From: Spirochaetales bacterium
GTDB lineage: Bacteria > Spirochaetota > Spirochaetia > Sphaerochaetales > Sphaerochaetaceae
Assembly (NCBI GenBank): GCA_017614375.1
Contig: JAGABZ010000013.1
Coordinates: 76,414-140,413 of the forward strand
Direction: 5' to 3'
DNA length: 64,000 nucleotides
How positions within the stretch are numbered: the first letter of the stretch is position 1; each line of letters starts with the position of its first letter. Under the pieces are notes generated by a model. It saw nothing but the letters and a program-made list of their open reading frames with translations. It was not told the DNA's origin and made no database searches. The position numbers and the translations under genes were made by a program. This document shows positions 52,150-59,281 of this stretch, in pieces.

Positions 52150-53154
52150 ATGGTAACGATAAAGGACGTAGCCCAACTCGCGGGAGTCTCCCATACCACC
52201 GTTTCGCTGGCGATACGCGGCTCAAAGAGCATCACGCCCGAAACGAGGGAAAAGGTCCTGAAGGCGGCGCGGCAGCTTAACTATCACCCCAACCATCTGG
52301 CCCGTTCCCTGGTGAACGGAAAGACGGGCGTAATCGGCATCGTCGCCAACTTCTTTTCCAGCACCTTTGAAATGGAGATTCTCAAGGGCATCGAGCAGAG
52401 CGTCCACTCGACCGAGACCGACTTTTCAATCAACCTGTTCTCGACCCTGGGCAAGAACGACGAGGTCCTGACCGACATCTGTCTGGGCCGCCACGCCGAC
52501 GGGGTCATCCTGCTTTCAATCAGCCCCTCTGCCGAAATCGTCAAGCTTTTCAACGACAACAACTGTCCGATGATAGTGATTGACGAACAGGCCGAGGGAG
52601 CCATTGAAATCGTCATGGACAACTTCCACGGGGCCTACATGGCGACCGAGCACCTGATCAACTCCGGCCGGAAGAATCTTGCCCTGGTCCTCGGCCGGGA
52701 CAACCAGCGCGAGCTCGGCCTGTCTCAGAGCGAGAGGAAAAACGGCTTTCTGCAGGCCCTGAAGGACCACGGCATGAGCTTTGATGACCGGAACACCTTC
52801 TACATCGAGGACTATTACTTTGAGGAAGGCCAGGTCGTCTTCAAGCGCATGCAGCGCTACCGCGGGAACATCGACGGGATATTCTGCGCAGCCGGCGATA
52901 TGGTGGCCTCAGGCATGGTTCTTGAGGCGAAAACCGAGCACGTCAGGATTCCGGAGGACATCGCAATCATCGGGTACGATGACATAATCTCCTCCTCGAT
53001 GATCGACCCGCCGCTGACAAGTATCCGCCAGCCGCTCTTCCAGATCGGAAAGAACGGCTACGCCAGGATGGTGAGGCTCCTCGAGGGAACCGAGGAGTAC
53101 AAGCCGAACAAATTCGTATATGAACCGCAGTTGATAGTCAGAGGTTCTGTCTGA
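52150..53154 (+). CDS. LacI-family transcriptional regulator
   Basis: A 334-aa DNA-binding repressor-type protein. The helix-turn-helix (IKDVAQLAGVSHTTVSLAI, residues 4-22) is followed by the hinge helix NHLARSLVNGKTG, which inserts at a central CG in operators of this family. The rest is a periplasmic-binding-protein-like sugar sensor ending in IIGYDDIISSSM and TSIRQPLFQIG. Genes at both sides are glycan-use genes, and the CG-centred word TTTCACGTTAAA stands at three of the locus promoters, so it is the likely regulator. AGGAG is about 11 bases upstream. Confidence 0.94.
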   Translation: MVTIKDVAQLAGVSHTTVSLAIRGSKSITPETREKVLKAARQLNYHPNHLARSLVNGKTGVIGIVANFFSSTFEMEILKGIEQSVHSTETDFSINLFSTLGKNDEVLTDICLGRHADGVILLSISPSAEIVKLFNDNNCPMIVIDEQAEGAIEIVMDNFHGAYMATEHLINSGRKNLALVLGRDNQRELGLSQSERKNGFLQALKDHGMSFDDRNTFYIEDYYFEEGQVVFKRMQRYRGNIDGIFCAAGDMVASGMVLEAKTEHVRIPEDIAIIGYDDIISSSMIDPPLTSIRQPLFQIGKNGYARMVRLLEGTEEYKPNKFVYEPQLIVRGSV

Positions 53155-53185
53155 CAATCTGCGTTTCGCATAAAAGGAGTAGAAA

Positions 53186-54277
53186 ATGAAGAGATTTCTG
53201 ACCTGCATTCTGGTGGCAATGATCGCCTTTTCCGCCTTTGCCGCAGTCAACGTCACAATCGACACAATCACCATGTTCTCCGGCGCCGGAGATCCCCAGG
53301 GACTGATCCAGAAGGGTTTCGTCATCGGTGGCGCCGACGAGGCAATCATGGCCGACATCAACTTCAGCCTCAGCAGCAGCTACGGCTCGGCTCTGGTCAA
53401 CATCCGCGCTGAAATGCCCTCCAGCAAGTACAACGGAGCCAGCGTCTCCATCCACGGATGGGAAGTGAACGCCAAACTCAACGACTGGGCAACCCTTTCT
53501 CTCGGAAACACCGCCGTCGAGCTGTTCAACGAGAGCATCAACTGGGAACCCGTCTTCGGAGCCGGTCTGTTCGAGTCGATGCGCAACAGGCTGTATTTCG
53601 ATCTCGACGTCGGTTCGGACATCGAGGTCATCGTCGGAATCTCCCCGAAGAACTACGCGACCAACCCGCTTAAGACCCTGCAGCTCGCCGCCATCTACGA
53701 TATTCCGATGCTGATGAAGGTCGCCGCCGAGTTCTGGATGGTTCCGGACAACCTCTGCCAGACGATGTACGGCGACGGAGAAGTCAAGGCCATCAGCGTC
53801 CAGCTGGACTATGTCGAAATCGAGAACACCAACCTGCTGCTCGGATACACCGCCTTCCTCGCTGAGGGTGCCCTGGTCCAGAACAGAATCGACCTGCTGG
53901 CCTCCTATACTCCCGAAGGATTCGAGTTCGAGGTTTACGACGCCCTGCTTCTGCGCATGTACGCCGGAACCCACCCGGGTAACAGATTCGCCGCAAAGGC
54001 CACCTATTACGCCACCGAAAAGCTCGCCCCGTCGATCAGCTTCAACTGGTTCAAGAACTACGGCTACAACGGCGAGTCCGGTTTCGCATGGTCCGACTGC
54101 CAGCTCTGCGACGCCATCGCCAACGGGTCGCTGTTCGTAATCGAGCCGCGTCTGGGCTTCACCGTTTCGGACAACACCTCCGGTTACCTCGGAGCACAGT
54201 TCAAGTTCGATGCGACCCCGGAAGCCGCCAGCAAGTCTTTCTGGTCCCTCCAGCTCGGCCTGACCGCTACATTCTGA
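53186..54277 (+). CDS. predicted outer-membrane porin-like protein (363 aa)
   Basis: Sec signal peptide ending at FAAV. The mature protein is built of alternating strands with Asn/Gly turns and ends in LQLGLTATF, with the terminal Phe of outer-membrane barrels. About 14-16 strands can be sketched, as in porins. Its position between the LacI gene and the phosphatase in the glycan locus suggests a channel for the oligosaccharide. AGGAG six bases upstream supports the start. No recognised family name. Confidence 0.7.
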   Translation: MKRFLTCILVAMIAFSAFAAVNVTIDTITMFSGAGDPQGLIQKGFVIGGADEAIMADINFSLSSSYGSALVNIRAEMPSSKYNGASVSIHGWEVNAKLNDWATLSLGNTAVELFNESINWEPVFGAGLFESMRNRLYFDLDVGSDIEVIVGISPKNYATNPLKTLQLAAIYDIPMLMKVAAEFWMVPDNLCQTMYGDGEVKAISVQLDYVEIENTNLLLGYTAFLAEGALVQNRIDLLASYTPEGFEFEVYDALLLRMYAGTHPGNRFAAKATYYATEKLAPSISFNWFKNYGYNGESGFAWSDCQLCDAIANGSLFVIEPRLGFTVSDNTSGYLGAQFKFDATPEAASKSFWSLQLGLTATF

Positions 54278-54297
54278 GTTCCTCCAGGGGCTGAAAG

Positions 54298-55890
54298 ATG
54301 AAAAGATTCTACCGAAGCCTTTGCGTCTTCCTGATTGCCTTGGCGGTCGTCTTCGCCTGCTGCTCGTGTACCGAGAAGCAGGTGGAGATCGAGAGGATAA
54401 CGCTGAACGTCACGACCAAGACCCTGGTCTCCGGCGAGTCGTATCAGCTTGTGGCCAAGGCCTATCCGGAAAACGCCTCACAGGAATTCACCTGGACGTC
54501 GTCCAACACCAGCTACGTCACCGTCTCTGAAACCGGCCTGATCAAGGGCAAGAACACCGGCAACGACACCTCGTCGGGCATCAAGGTCACCGCGACCAGC
54601 AAGTCCGACCCGACCAAGAAAAAGGCCTGCACAATCTATGTCGAAGTCGCTCCGCCTGCCACCTTCACCGTTTCCAAGACTGGTATGCTCACCGCCGGTC
54701 CCGGACAGGACGCCTCCACCAGCGCCGTAATTTCCTGGCACGCCGCCACCCCCGATTCGGTCCTTGAGTACACGACCTACGAGGACACCGGATACGCGGC
54801 CAAAACCACCCAGGAGTGCCCCGGAACCATTTCCACGGCCGACTTTGCAGACACGGCCACCCACTACCGTTGCAGAGTAGTGCTCACCGGCCTGACTCCC
54901 GACACCTCCTATCGGTACCGCATCGTCAACGGTACCAGCACGACACAGGAGGGCTACTTCAGGACCGCCGGAAGCGACACGACCTTTCAGTTCATGTGGC
55001 TGAGCGACCTGCACACCCCGAAGGGCAGTTCTTCCTACGTCTCCAGAGTCTCCGAGCTGATCAACTTCGCCAACGCAAAGGACGGGGTCGACCTCGACTT
55101 CTGCCTGTTCACCGGCGACATGGTCAACAAGGGCCAGATATACAAGCACTGGAACTACTGGTCTGACAGCGGGCTGATGAGGAACATGACCTACGCGTTC
55201 CTCAGCGGAAACCACGACTACTATCCGTACGGCACGAAGGACCGCAACAGCAACGCCTATTTCAAGGATGTGGCGGCCTATCCGTACAACAACACCCAGG
55301 CCTCCACTGCCGTTCTGGACAGCAACTACTGGTTCATCTGGAACAGGGTCATGTTCGTCTGCGTCGATAACTTCACCAGCGAGGGCGCTACCACCAGGAC
55401 CCAGAGCGGAAGCAGTGTTTCCGCCCAGGTAGCCTGGGTCCGGGCCGTGGTCAACGCCAATGCGGGCAACTTCGACTATCTGGTCTACGCCCAGCATCTG
55501 CCGTTCTTCATCAACGACGAGCCGTGCAGCTATGGCCAGTACTCCGACTGGCGCGCCCTCTTCGACGAGCTGAAGGTTGACTTCGCCCTGTCCTCGGACG
55601 AGCACGCCTACACCCGCACAAAGCCGCTGAAGAACAACGCCGCCGTAGCCCTGACCGACGGAAAGGTCACCGACGGCACTGTTTACGTCACCAGCTTCGA
55701 GACCGAGGGCTCCAAGGTCGACACACCGACCAACAAAGCCTCGGCCTCTGCCAAATACGCTGCCTACTACGGCGGCGGCGGTGTTGCCGGTGTCTACTTC
55801 ACCGTCACGCCCGAGGAGATGACTCTGCACCTCATCGGAGCCAACGGCACTGAGTATGACACTGTCACAGTCCTGAAGAAGACCCGCTAG
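54298..55890 (+). CDS. lipoprotein purple-acid-phosphatase-like phosphoesterase (530 aa)
   Basis: Lipobox region VFACCSC. A bacterial Ig-like (BIG2) domain spans about 30-115, then the fibronectin-like N-terminal domain of purple acid phosphatases (about 120-220), then a calcineurin-like metallophosphoesterase domain: LSDLHTP, TGDMVNKG, SGNHDYYP and VYAQHLPF. The last motif, normally GHxHxY, is SDEHAYTR, where Asp replaces the first His. That His is a metal ligand in most members, so the second metal site may be altered. It is predicted to be anchored in the envelope and to remove phosphate from an extracellular ester. Ends in a terminator. Confidence 0.88.
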   Translation: MKRFYRSLCVFLIALAVVFACCSCTEKQVEIERITLNVTTKTLVSGESYQLVAKAYPENASQEFTWTSSNTSYVTVSETGLIKGKNTGNDTSSGIKVTATSKSDPTKKKACTIYVEVAPPATFTVSKTGMLTAGPGQDASTSAVISWHAATPDSVLEYTTYEDTGYAAKTTQECPGTISTADFADTATHYRCRVVLTGLTPDTSYRYRIVNGTSTTQEGYFRTAGSDTTFQFMWLSDLHTPKGSSSYVSRVSELINFANAKDGVDLDFCLFTGDMVNKGQIYKHWNYWSDSGLMRNMTYAFLSGNHDYYPYGTKDRNSNAYFKDVAAYPYNNTQASTAVLDSNYWFIWNRVMFVCVDNFTSEGATTRTQSGSSVSAQVAWVRAVVNANAGNFDYLVYAQHLPFFINDEPCSYGQYSDWRALFDELKVDFALSSDEHAYTRTKPLKNNAAVALTDGKVTDGTVYVTSFETEGSKVDTPTNKASASAKYAAYYGGGGVAGVYFTVTPEEMTLHLIGANGTEYDTVTVLKKTR

Positions 55891-55915
55891 GCTCCTTTTC
55901 AGGTCATCGATTTCC

Positions 55916-55957
55916 AAGGCCGCAACCTCTCTCGACGGGCTGCGGCCTTTCCTTTTA
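55916..55957 (+). terminator. intrinsic terminator after the phosphatase
   Basis: AAGGCCGCA (55916-55924) pairs with TGCGGCCTT (55941-55949), followed by a T-rich tail. It closes the importer-to-phosphatase transcription unit. Confidence 0.75.
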
Positions 55958-55974
55958 ACTGTGCTGTACCCGGG

Positions 55975-56098
55975 TTTTCAGAATAAAACCCGGGAATTTG
56001 CCCTTTTATTCTGAAATTTCCGAATAGAGGCTCCGATTTTTGCGGTTTATTCTGAAAATTCAGAATAAAGCCCCTGATTCCGGCCTTTTATTCTGAAA
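55975..56098. repeat. three 41-bp hairpin repeats, word TTCAGAATAAA
   Basis: Units at 55975-56016, 56017-56057 and 56058-56098. Each is TTTCAGAATAAA or a variant, about 16 GC-rich bases, then TTTATTCTGAAA. The middle unit has a decayed left arm (TTTCCGAATAGA). The array lies between convergent genes, beside two ordinary terminators, so it is not needed for termination. No gene is seen in this 300-bp gap. Confidence 0.8.
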
Positions 56099-56144
56099 CT
56101 CCCGGAATCTGCCCTTCCCCAGCCCGGGGGCGATTCTTGCCGGA

Positions 56145-56178
56145 CAAAAAAATCCGGGAGTTTGCGCTCCCGGATTTA
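56145..56178 (-). terminator. intrinsic terminator of the CE4 gene
   Basis: On the minus strand AAATCCGGGAG, loop CGCAAA, CTCCCGGATTT then a T run; an 11-bp perfect stem 20 bases after the stop. Confidence 0.88.
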
Positions 56179-56197
56179 TGCAACTTAAAGGTGAGAC

Positions 56198-57355
56198 TCA
56201 GATCTTCAGCCCGGCTTCAGGGTCGCTGAGCATTTCGACCATCTGCTTGGCGGTGACCACCTGTACATCAGGCTTGGTGAGGATGTACTCGAGCAGTCTG
56301 CGGACGAAGTTCCTTCTCTCCGGGCCGTGGGCCTTGAGTCTGGCCGGGTCGGCGTCTTCGAGGTCGTACTTCTCGTATTTCTCCGAGTAGATGTCGGTGT
56401 GGAATCCGAGGAAATACGGACAGCGGTTGCCCTCGTAGTGCAGGTCAAAGGTATAGGCAAAGGTGGCAAAGGCATCGTCTTCGGACATGAAGAACTCAAA
56501 CCATGCAGTCCAGTCCATGCCGGTGACCTTTCCGGTTTCCTTGTCGAAGTACTGGTTCTCGGCGGCCAGGCGGTCCCGCAGGCCCGGCTTGGTGCCGTAC
56601 TTCTCGCACAGCTCGTCCGGCGGGGCGATGATGACATACATCGGCAGGGCCCACAGACCGGGGTGCTTGCCTATAAGCGGCTCGCTGGCGTAGAAGTCCT
56701 CGGCGACGAAGGTCTCTCCGGGGCTGCCGTTGTCCAAGGTGTACGGCCACAGTTCGTTTGAGCCGTGCCTGTCGTTCTGCCAGCCCTCCTCGACAGCAGC
56801 CTCGAACTTGAGTCCGAGCTTCTGGACCGAGGTGAAAACATTGTCGTTGTACTCGAGGTACGGGGTTCTGAAGCCCACGATCTTCGAGCGCTCCAGGCCG
56901 ATGCCGGAGTCCTTCTTGGTCGGGTCATAGGGCTTTTCCAGTACGCTGTAGCACTTCTCGTGCTCGGCCATCCAGTCCTCTGTGCTCATGATGGGGACTC
57001 TCTTGGCGGGCACGTCGTCCCAGTCCACATCAAGTCCGTGGGGGTGGGAATAGGTATGCATCTCCAGCTCGTGACCTTCCTCCAGGGCGCGGTGCCAGAT
57101 CTGCTTGACGAAGGAGTCGTCCTCGAGGGGGTTGTTGTCGATGTTGTTGCCCTTGAGGAAGAATGTCCCGAAAATCGGGCTTCCGTCATGGTTCTTGTGC
57201 TCGGCGAACAGATCGAGGATGAACTTCATTCCGCCTTCACCGCCTGAACCGGGAAGCCCGGAATAGGCGTTGTCATCAAAGGTGAAGGCGACGAGCTGCT
57301 TTACTTGCTTCGGCTCAAGGCCGAACGGGGGTTTATCGGAAGGTATTCTGTTCAT
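56198..57355 (-). CDS. polysaccharide deacetylase-like protein, CE4 (385 aa)
   Basis: The NodB-type barrel: motif 1 AFTFDDNA (D27, D28), motif 2 H100-x3-H104 in EMHTYSHPH, and motif 3 GFRTPYLEYN. Metal-dependent removal of acetyl or similar groups from a sugar polymer is the family activity. There is no signal peptide, so it is a cytosolic enzyme, unlike most secreted CE4 proteins; the substrate may then be an imported oligosaccharide. The start at 57355 is seven bases after the -10 box and lacks a good ribosome site. It has its own operator-bearing promoter in the locus. Confidence 0.86.
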   Translation of the reverse strand: MNRIPSDKPPFGLEPKQVKQLVAFTFDDNAYSGLPGSGGEGGMKFILDLFAEHKNHDGSPIFGTFFLKGNNIDNNPLEDDSFVKQIWHRALEEGHELEMHTYSHPHGLDVDWDDVPAKRVPIMSTEDWMAEHEKCYSVLEKPYDPTKKDSGIGLERSKIVGFRTPYLEYNDNVFTSVQKLGLKFEAAVEEGWQNDRHGSNELWPYTLDNGSPGETFVAEDFYASEPLIGKHPGLWALPMYVIIAPPDELCEKYGTKPGLRDRLAAENQYFDKETGKVTGMDWTAWFEFFMSEDDAFATFAYTFDLHYEGNRCPYFLGFHTDIYSEKYEKYDLEDADPARLKAHGPERRNFVRRLLEYILTKPDVQVVTAKQMVEMLSDPEAGLKI

Positions 57356-57361
57356 GCCCCA

Positions 57362-57390
57362 AGCATAACACTTTCACGTTAAACAATAAA
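57362..57390 (-). promoter_or_regulatory. promoter-operator of the CE4 gene, leaderless
   Basis: On the minus strand TTTATT (57390-57385), 17 bp, TATGCT (57367-57362). The operator word TTTCACGTTAAA (57372-57383, plus-strand reading) fills the spacer. Only six bases separate the -10 box from the ATG. Confidence 0.7.
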
Positions 57391-57393
57391 CTG

Positions 57394-58365
57394 TTATTTC
57401 CCTTTGTCGATGACATCGGCCAGTGTGAAGTCCACCCAGATTATTCCCTTGTCGTTGTCCGTGTAGCAGGCATCGAGAATTGCCGCGCCGAGCTCCTTTG
57501 CCGGGTTCTCCATTTCGCCCCAGATACCCTCGTCGGCCTCGTAGCCGATCTGGAACATCACCGGGCAGGGGTCGAAGTAGAATGCCCAGGCGGAGAACTC
57601 CTCCTTCATCTTATCCAAAGCCGACGAACTTCTGCCGCCGCGGAAGCCCTGGCTGTCGTTGACGTAAATCAGCCCGTCCATCGCGTCGGGAAGCCATTTG
57701 TTGTCCCAGTGCTTGACGAATACCGTGTAGTCGGGGTTGACCGCCCTGACCGCCTCCAGAACCTGTGCAGCGAGGTCCTCGTCCAGCTTTGTGCCGTACC
57801 CGCGGGTTCCGGCGGGTTTGTACCACTCCACGTCGATTCCGAAGCCCTTGACGCAGGGGTGGTTCTTGTAGTGGTTCATGACTTCGGTTGCCAGGGCCAC
57901 GAGGTCGGCGTTGCCCGGCTCGACCTGGAGCCAGACGGAGTAGCCGGCTTTGTCGAAGGCCTTGAGGTACGCCTCGTAGAAGTCCTCGTCCTTTCCCTGG
58001 ACCATGTCGATCTCGTGCGAGAGGGGGAAGTCCAGACGGCAGGTCCATTCGGACTCGCTGACGACTCCGACTATGAGGATGAAGGTTCCCGTGCTGCCTT
58101 CGTAGCGGTCAGCCATCTTTTGGGCGAAGCCGGACATGGCTTTGACCTTGGGGAACTTGCCCTCTCCGAAACTGTCCTCCATGCCGTAGCCGGACACCCT
58201 GATACCGGCCCACTTCGCGCCGTCGGCAGGTTCGGTATCGACCTGCCCGGCATCGCGGGAGGCGGAGGAATCGGAAGTCTTTGACCCTGCGCAGGATGGA
58301 ATCACAATCAGAGATGCCAGAAGCAGGCACACAACAAACAGAGACAGGATACTGCGGTTCTTCAT
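57394..58365 (-). CDS. glycan-locus lipoprotein, family member 3 (323 aa)
   Basis: Third paralogue of the family at 50152 and 51112, here on the other strand beside the CE4 gene. Lipobox IVIPSC with lipidated Cys near residue 24. Shared blocks: AGIRVSGYGMEDSF, GYSVWLQVEPGN, VKGFGIDVEWYK, FVKHWDNKWL, YVNDSQGF, FQIGYEADEG and GIIWVDFTLADV. ATG 58365 follows GAGG by five bases; a longer frame reads back into the DUF2442 gene. Function unknown; the invariant D-V-E and acid/aromatic blocks suggest a carbohydrate-active enzyme or binding protein of a new family. Confidence 0.75.
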   Translation of the reverse strand: MKNRSILSLFVVCLLLASLIVIPSCAGSKTSDSSASRDAGQVDTEPADGAKWAGIRVSGYGMEDSFGEGKFPKVKAMSGFAQKMADRYEGSTGTFILIVGVVSESEWTCRLDFPLSHEIDMVQGKDEDFYEAYLKAFDKAGYSVWLQVEPGNADLVALATEVMNHYKNHPCVKGFGIDVEWYKPAGTRGYGTKLDEDLAAQVLEAVRAVNPDYTVFVKHWDNKWLPDAMDGLIYVNDSQGFRGGRSSSALDKMKEEFSAWAFYFDPCPVMFQIGYEADEGIWGEMENPAKELGAAILDACYTDNDKGIIWVDFTLADVIDKGK

Positions 58366-58402
58366 ACTTACCTCGATGCCTGAATGATACCACATCCGGG
58401 GC

Positions 58403-58942
58403 TTATGAATCAGGGCAACTTGCGCCAAACGGTGTTTTGTTGTAGGCAGGGGCGGCTTCGGCAGCAAGCATTCCTGGTTCGGAATTGCTGTCCCACTCTC
58501 TGGATTTTAGGGGGCCGTATTCCCGAATCATGGCACTTCTGGTCACAACCCATTGCTTTCCGAAGTTGCAGACATCATAACCGACGCGGAGCTTGCCATA
58601 GGAGATGGCTTTTCTCAATGTACTCTCATTCAAGCCCCAAAGCTCAGTCGCGTCACTGAGGGCCAGCAGATCGTCAAAGGGAGTCGGGACAGGGGTTCCG
58701 TTGTCCCATAGCTCATTGCAGGAAAGATCCAGTTCGTCATCCCAGACCACCCCGTATCCGGAGCCCTCGACATGAACCATTTCCAGAAGCTGTCTGTTCT
58801 CAAGCAGCGGTTTGAACCCGGGGAACCTGCCAAGCAGTTGCCTCATATCATAAATCTTGCTAATCCCATCCTCAAACTGCGCAATCAGCGTGTTTGCGTC
58901 CACAACTCCGATACTTTTAACCCTATGAAAAACATATTCCAT
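58403..58942 (-). CDS. DUF2442-HTH protein, probable autoregulator (179 aa)
   Basis: Residues 1-85 match the DUF2442 domain (VKSIGVVDANTLIAQFEDG, then a strand-rich region ending YGVVWDDELDLS), often found in antitoxin partners of DUF4160 toxins. Residues about 95-150 form a helix-turn-helix of the excisionase/AlpA-like kind (LWGLNESTLRKAISYGKL). The start at 58942 follows GGAG; an upstream in-frame ATG has no ribosome site. No toxin gene lies beside it. The promoter holds a perfect dyad, suggesting self-repression. The gene is AT-richer than its neighbours. Confidence 0.75.
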   Translation of the reverse strand: MEYVFHRVKSIGVVDANTLIAQFEDGISKIYDMRQLLGRFPGFKPLLENRQLLEMVHVEGSGYGVVWDDELDLSCNELWDNGTPVPTPFDDLLALSDATELWGLNESTLRKAISYGKLRVGYDVCNFGKQWVVTRSAMIREYGPLKSREWDSNSEPGMLAAEAAPAYNKTPFGASCPDS

Positions 58943-58993
58943 ATTCACTCCAGAGGCGGAAGAGACCTGAACTCCTGACTCTCCCACATCGAG

Positions 58994-59022
58994 AAGATAT
59001 CACGCCAACGTGATAATGTAAA
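58994..59022 (-). promoter_or_regulatory. promoter with an operator dyad in its spacer
   Basis: On the minus strand TTTACA (59022-59017), 17 bp, TATCTT (58999-58994). The spacer and edges hold the perfect dyad TATCACGCCAACGTGATA (58998-59015). It drives the DUF2442-HTH gene with a leader of about 45 bases. Confidence 0.75.
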
Positions 59023-59130
59023 GCCCTGCTGTTTCCGGGCAAGGAAAATGGTTTAAGCAGGGGCGGTTTCGAGGGCGGAGCACGCAGGCCGCAGGCCGAT
59101 TACAACTGAGCCGGAGGTGCCGCGTCCGCG

Positions 59131-59166
59131 GATAAAAGACAAGGCAGAGGACCAAGCCTCTGCCTT
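59131..59166 (-). terminator. intrinsic terminator of the secreted-protein transcript
   Basis: AAGGCAGAGG (59141-59150) pairs with CCTCTGCCTT (59157-59166), a 10-bp perfect stem with a T run on the minus-strand side (59131-59140). Confidence 0.75.
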
Positions 59167-59279
59167 GAATGTATATTCTATACATGTGGGGACCGTTTCA
59201 TTACCCGGGATCCCCGTCCCAGGTTCTCTCGCTTGCACCCCGCAGGGGGATGCAAGCTGACAACCTAGGGTTGATTCTT
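59167..59279 (-). other. hairpin-rich 3' region, possible structured RNA
   Basis: Between the secreted-protein stop and its terminator, the minus strand holds CAACCCTAGGTTG, then GCTTGCATCCCC pairing with GGGGTGCAAGC around a CTGC loop, a GGGGATCCCGGG segment, and the dyad TGTATAGAATATACA. No coding frame with a ribosome site is seen. This could be a 3'-derived small RNA or RNA-stability region. The part from 59023 to 59130 shows nothing I can support. Confidence 0.4.
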
Positions 59280-59281
59280 TG

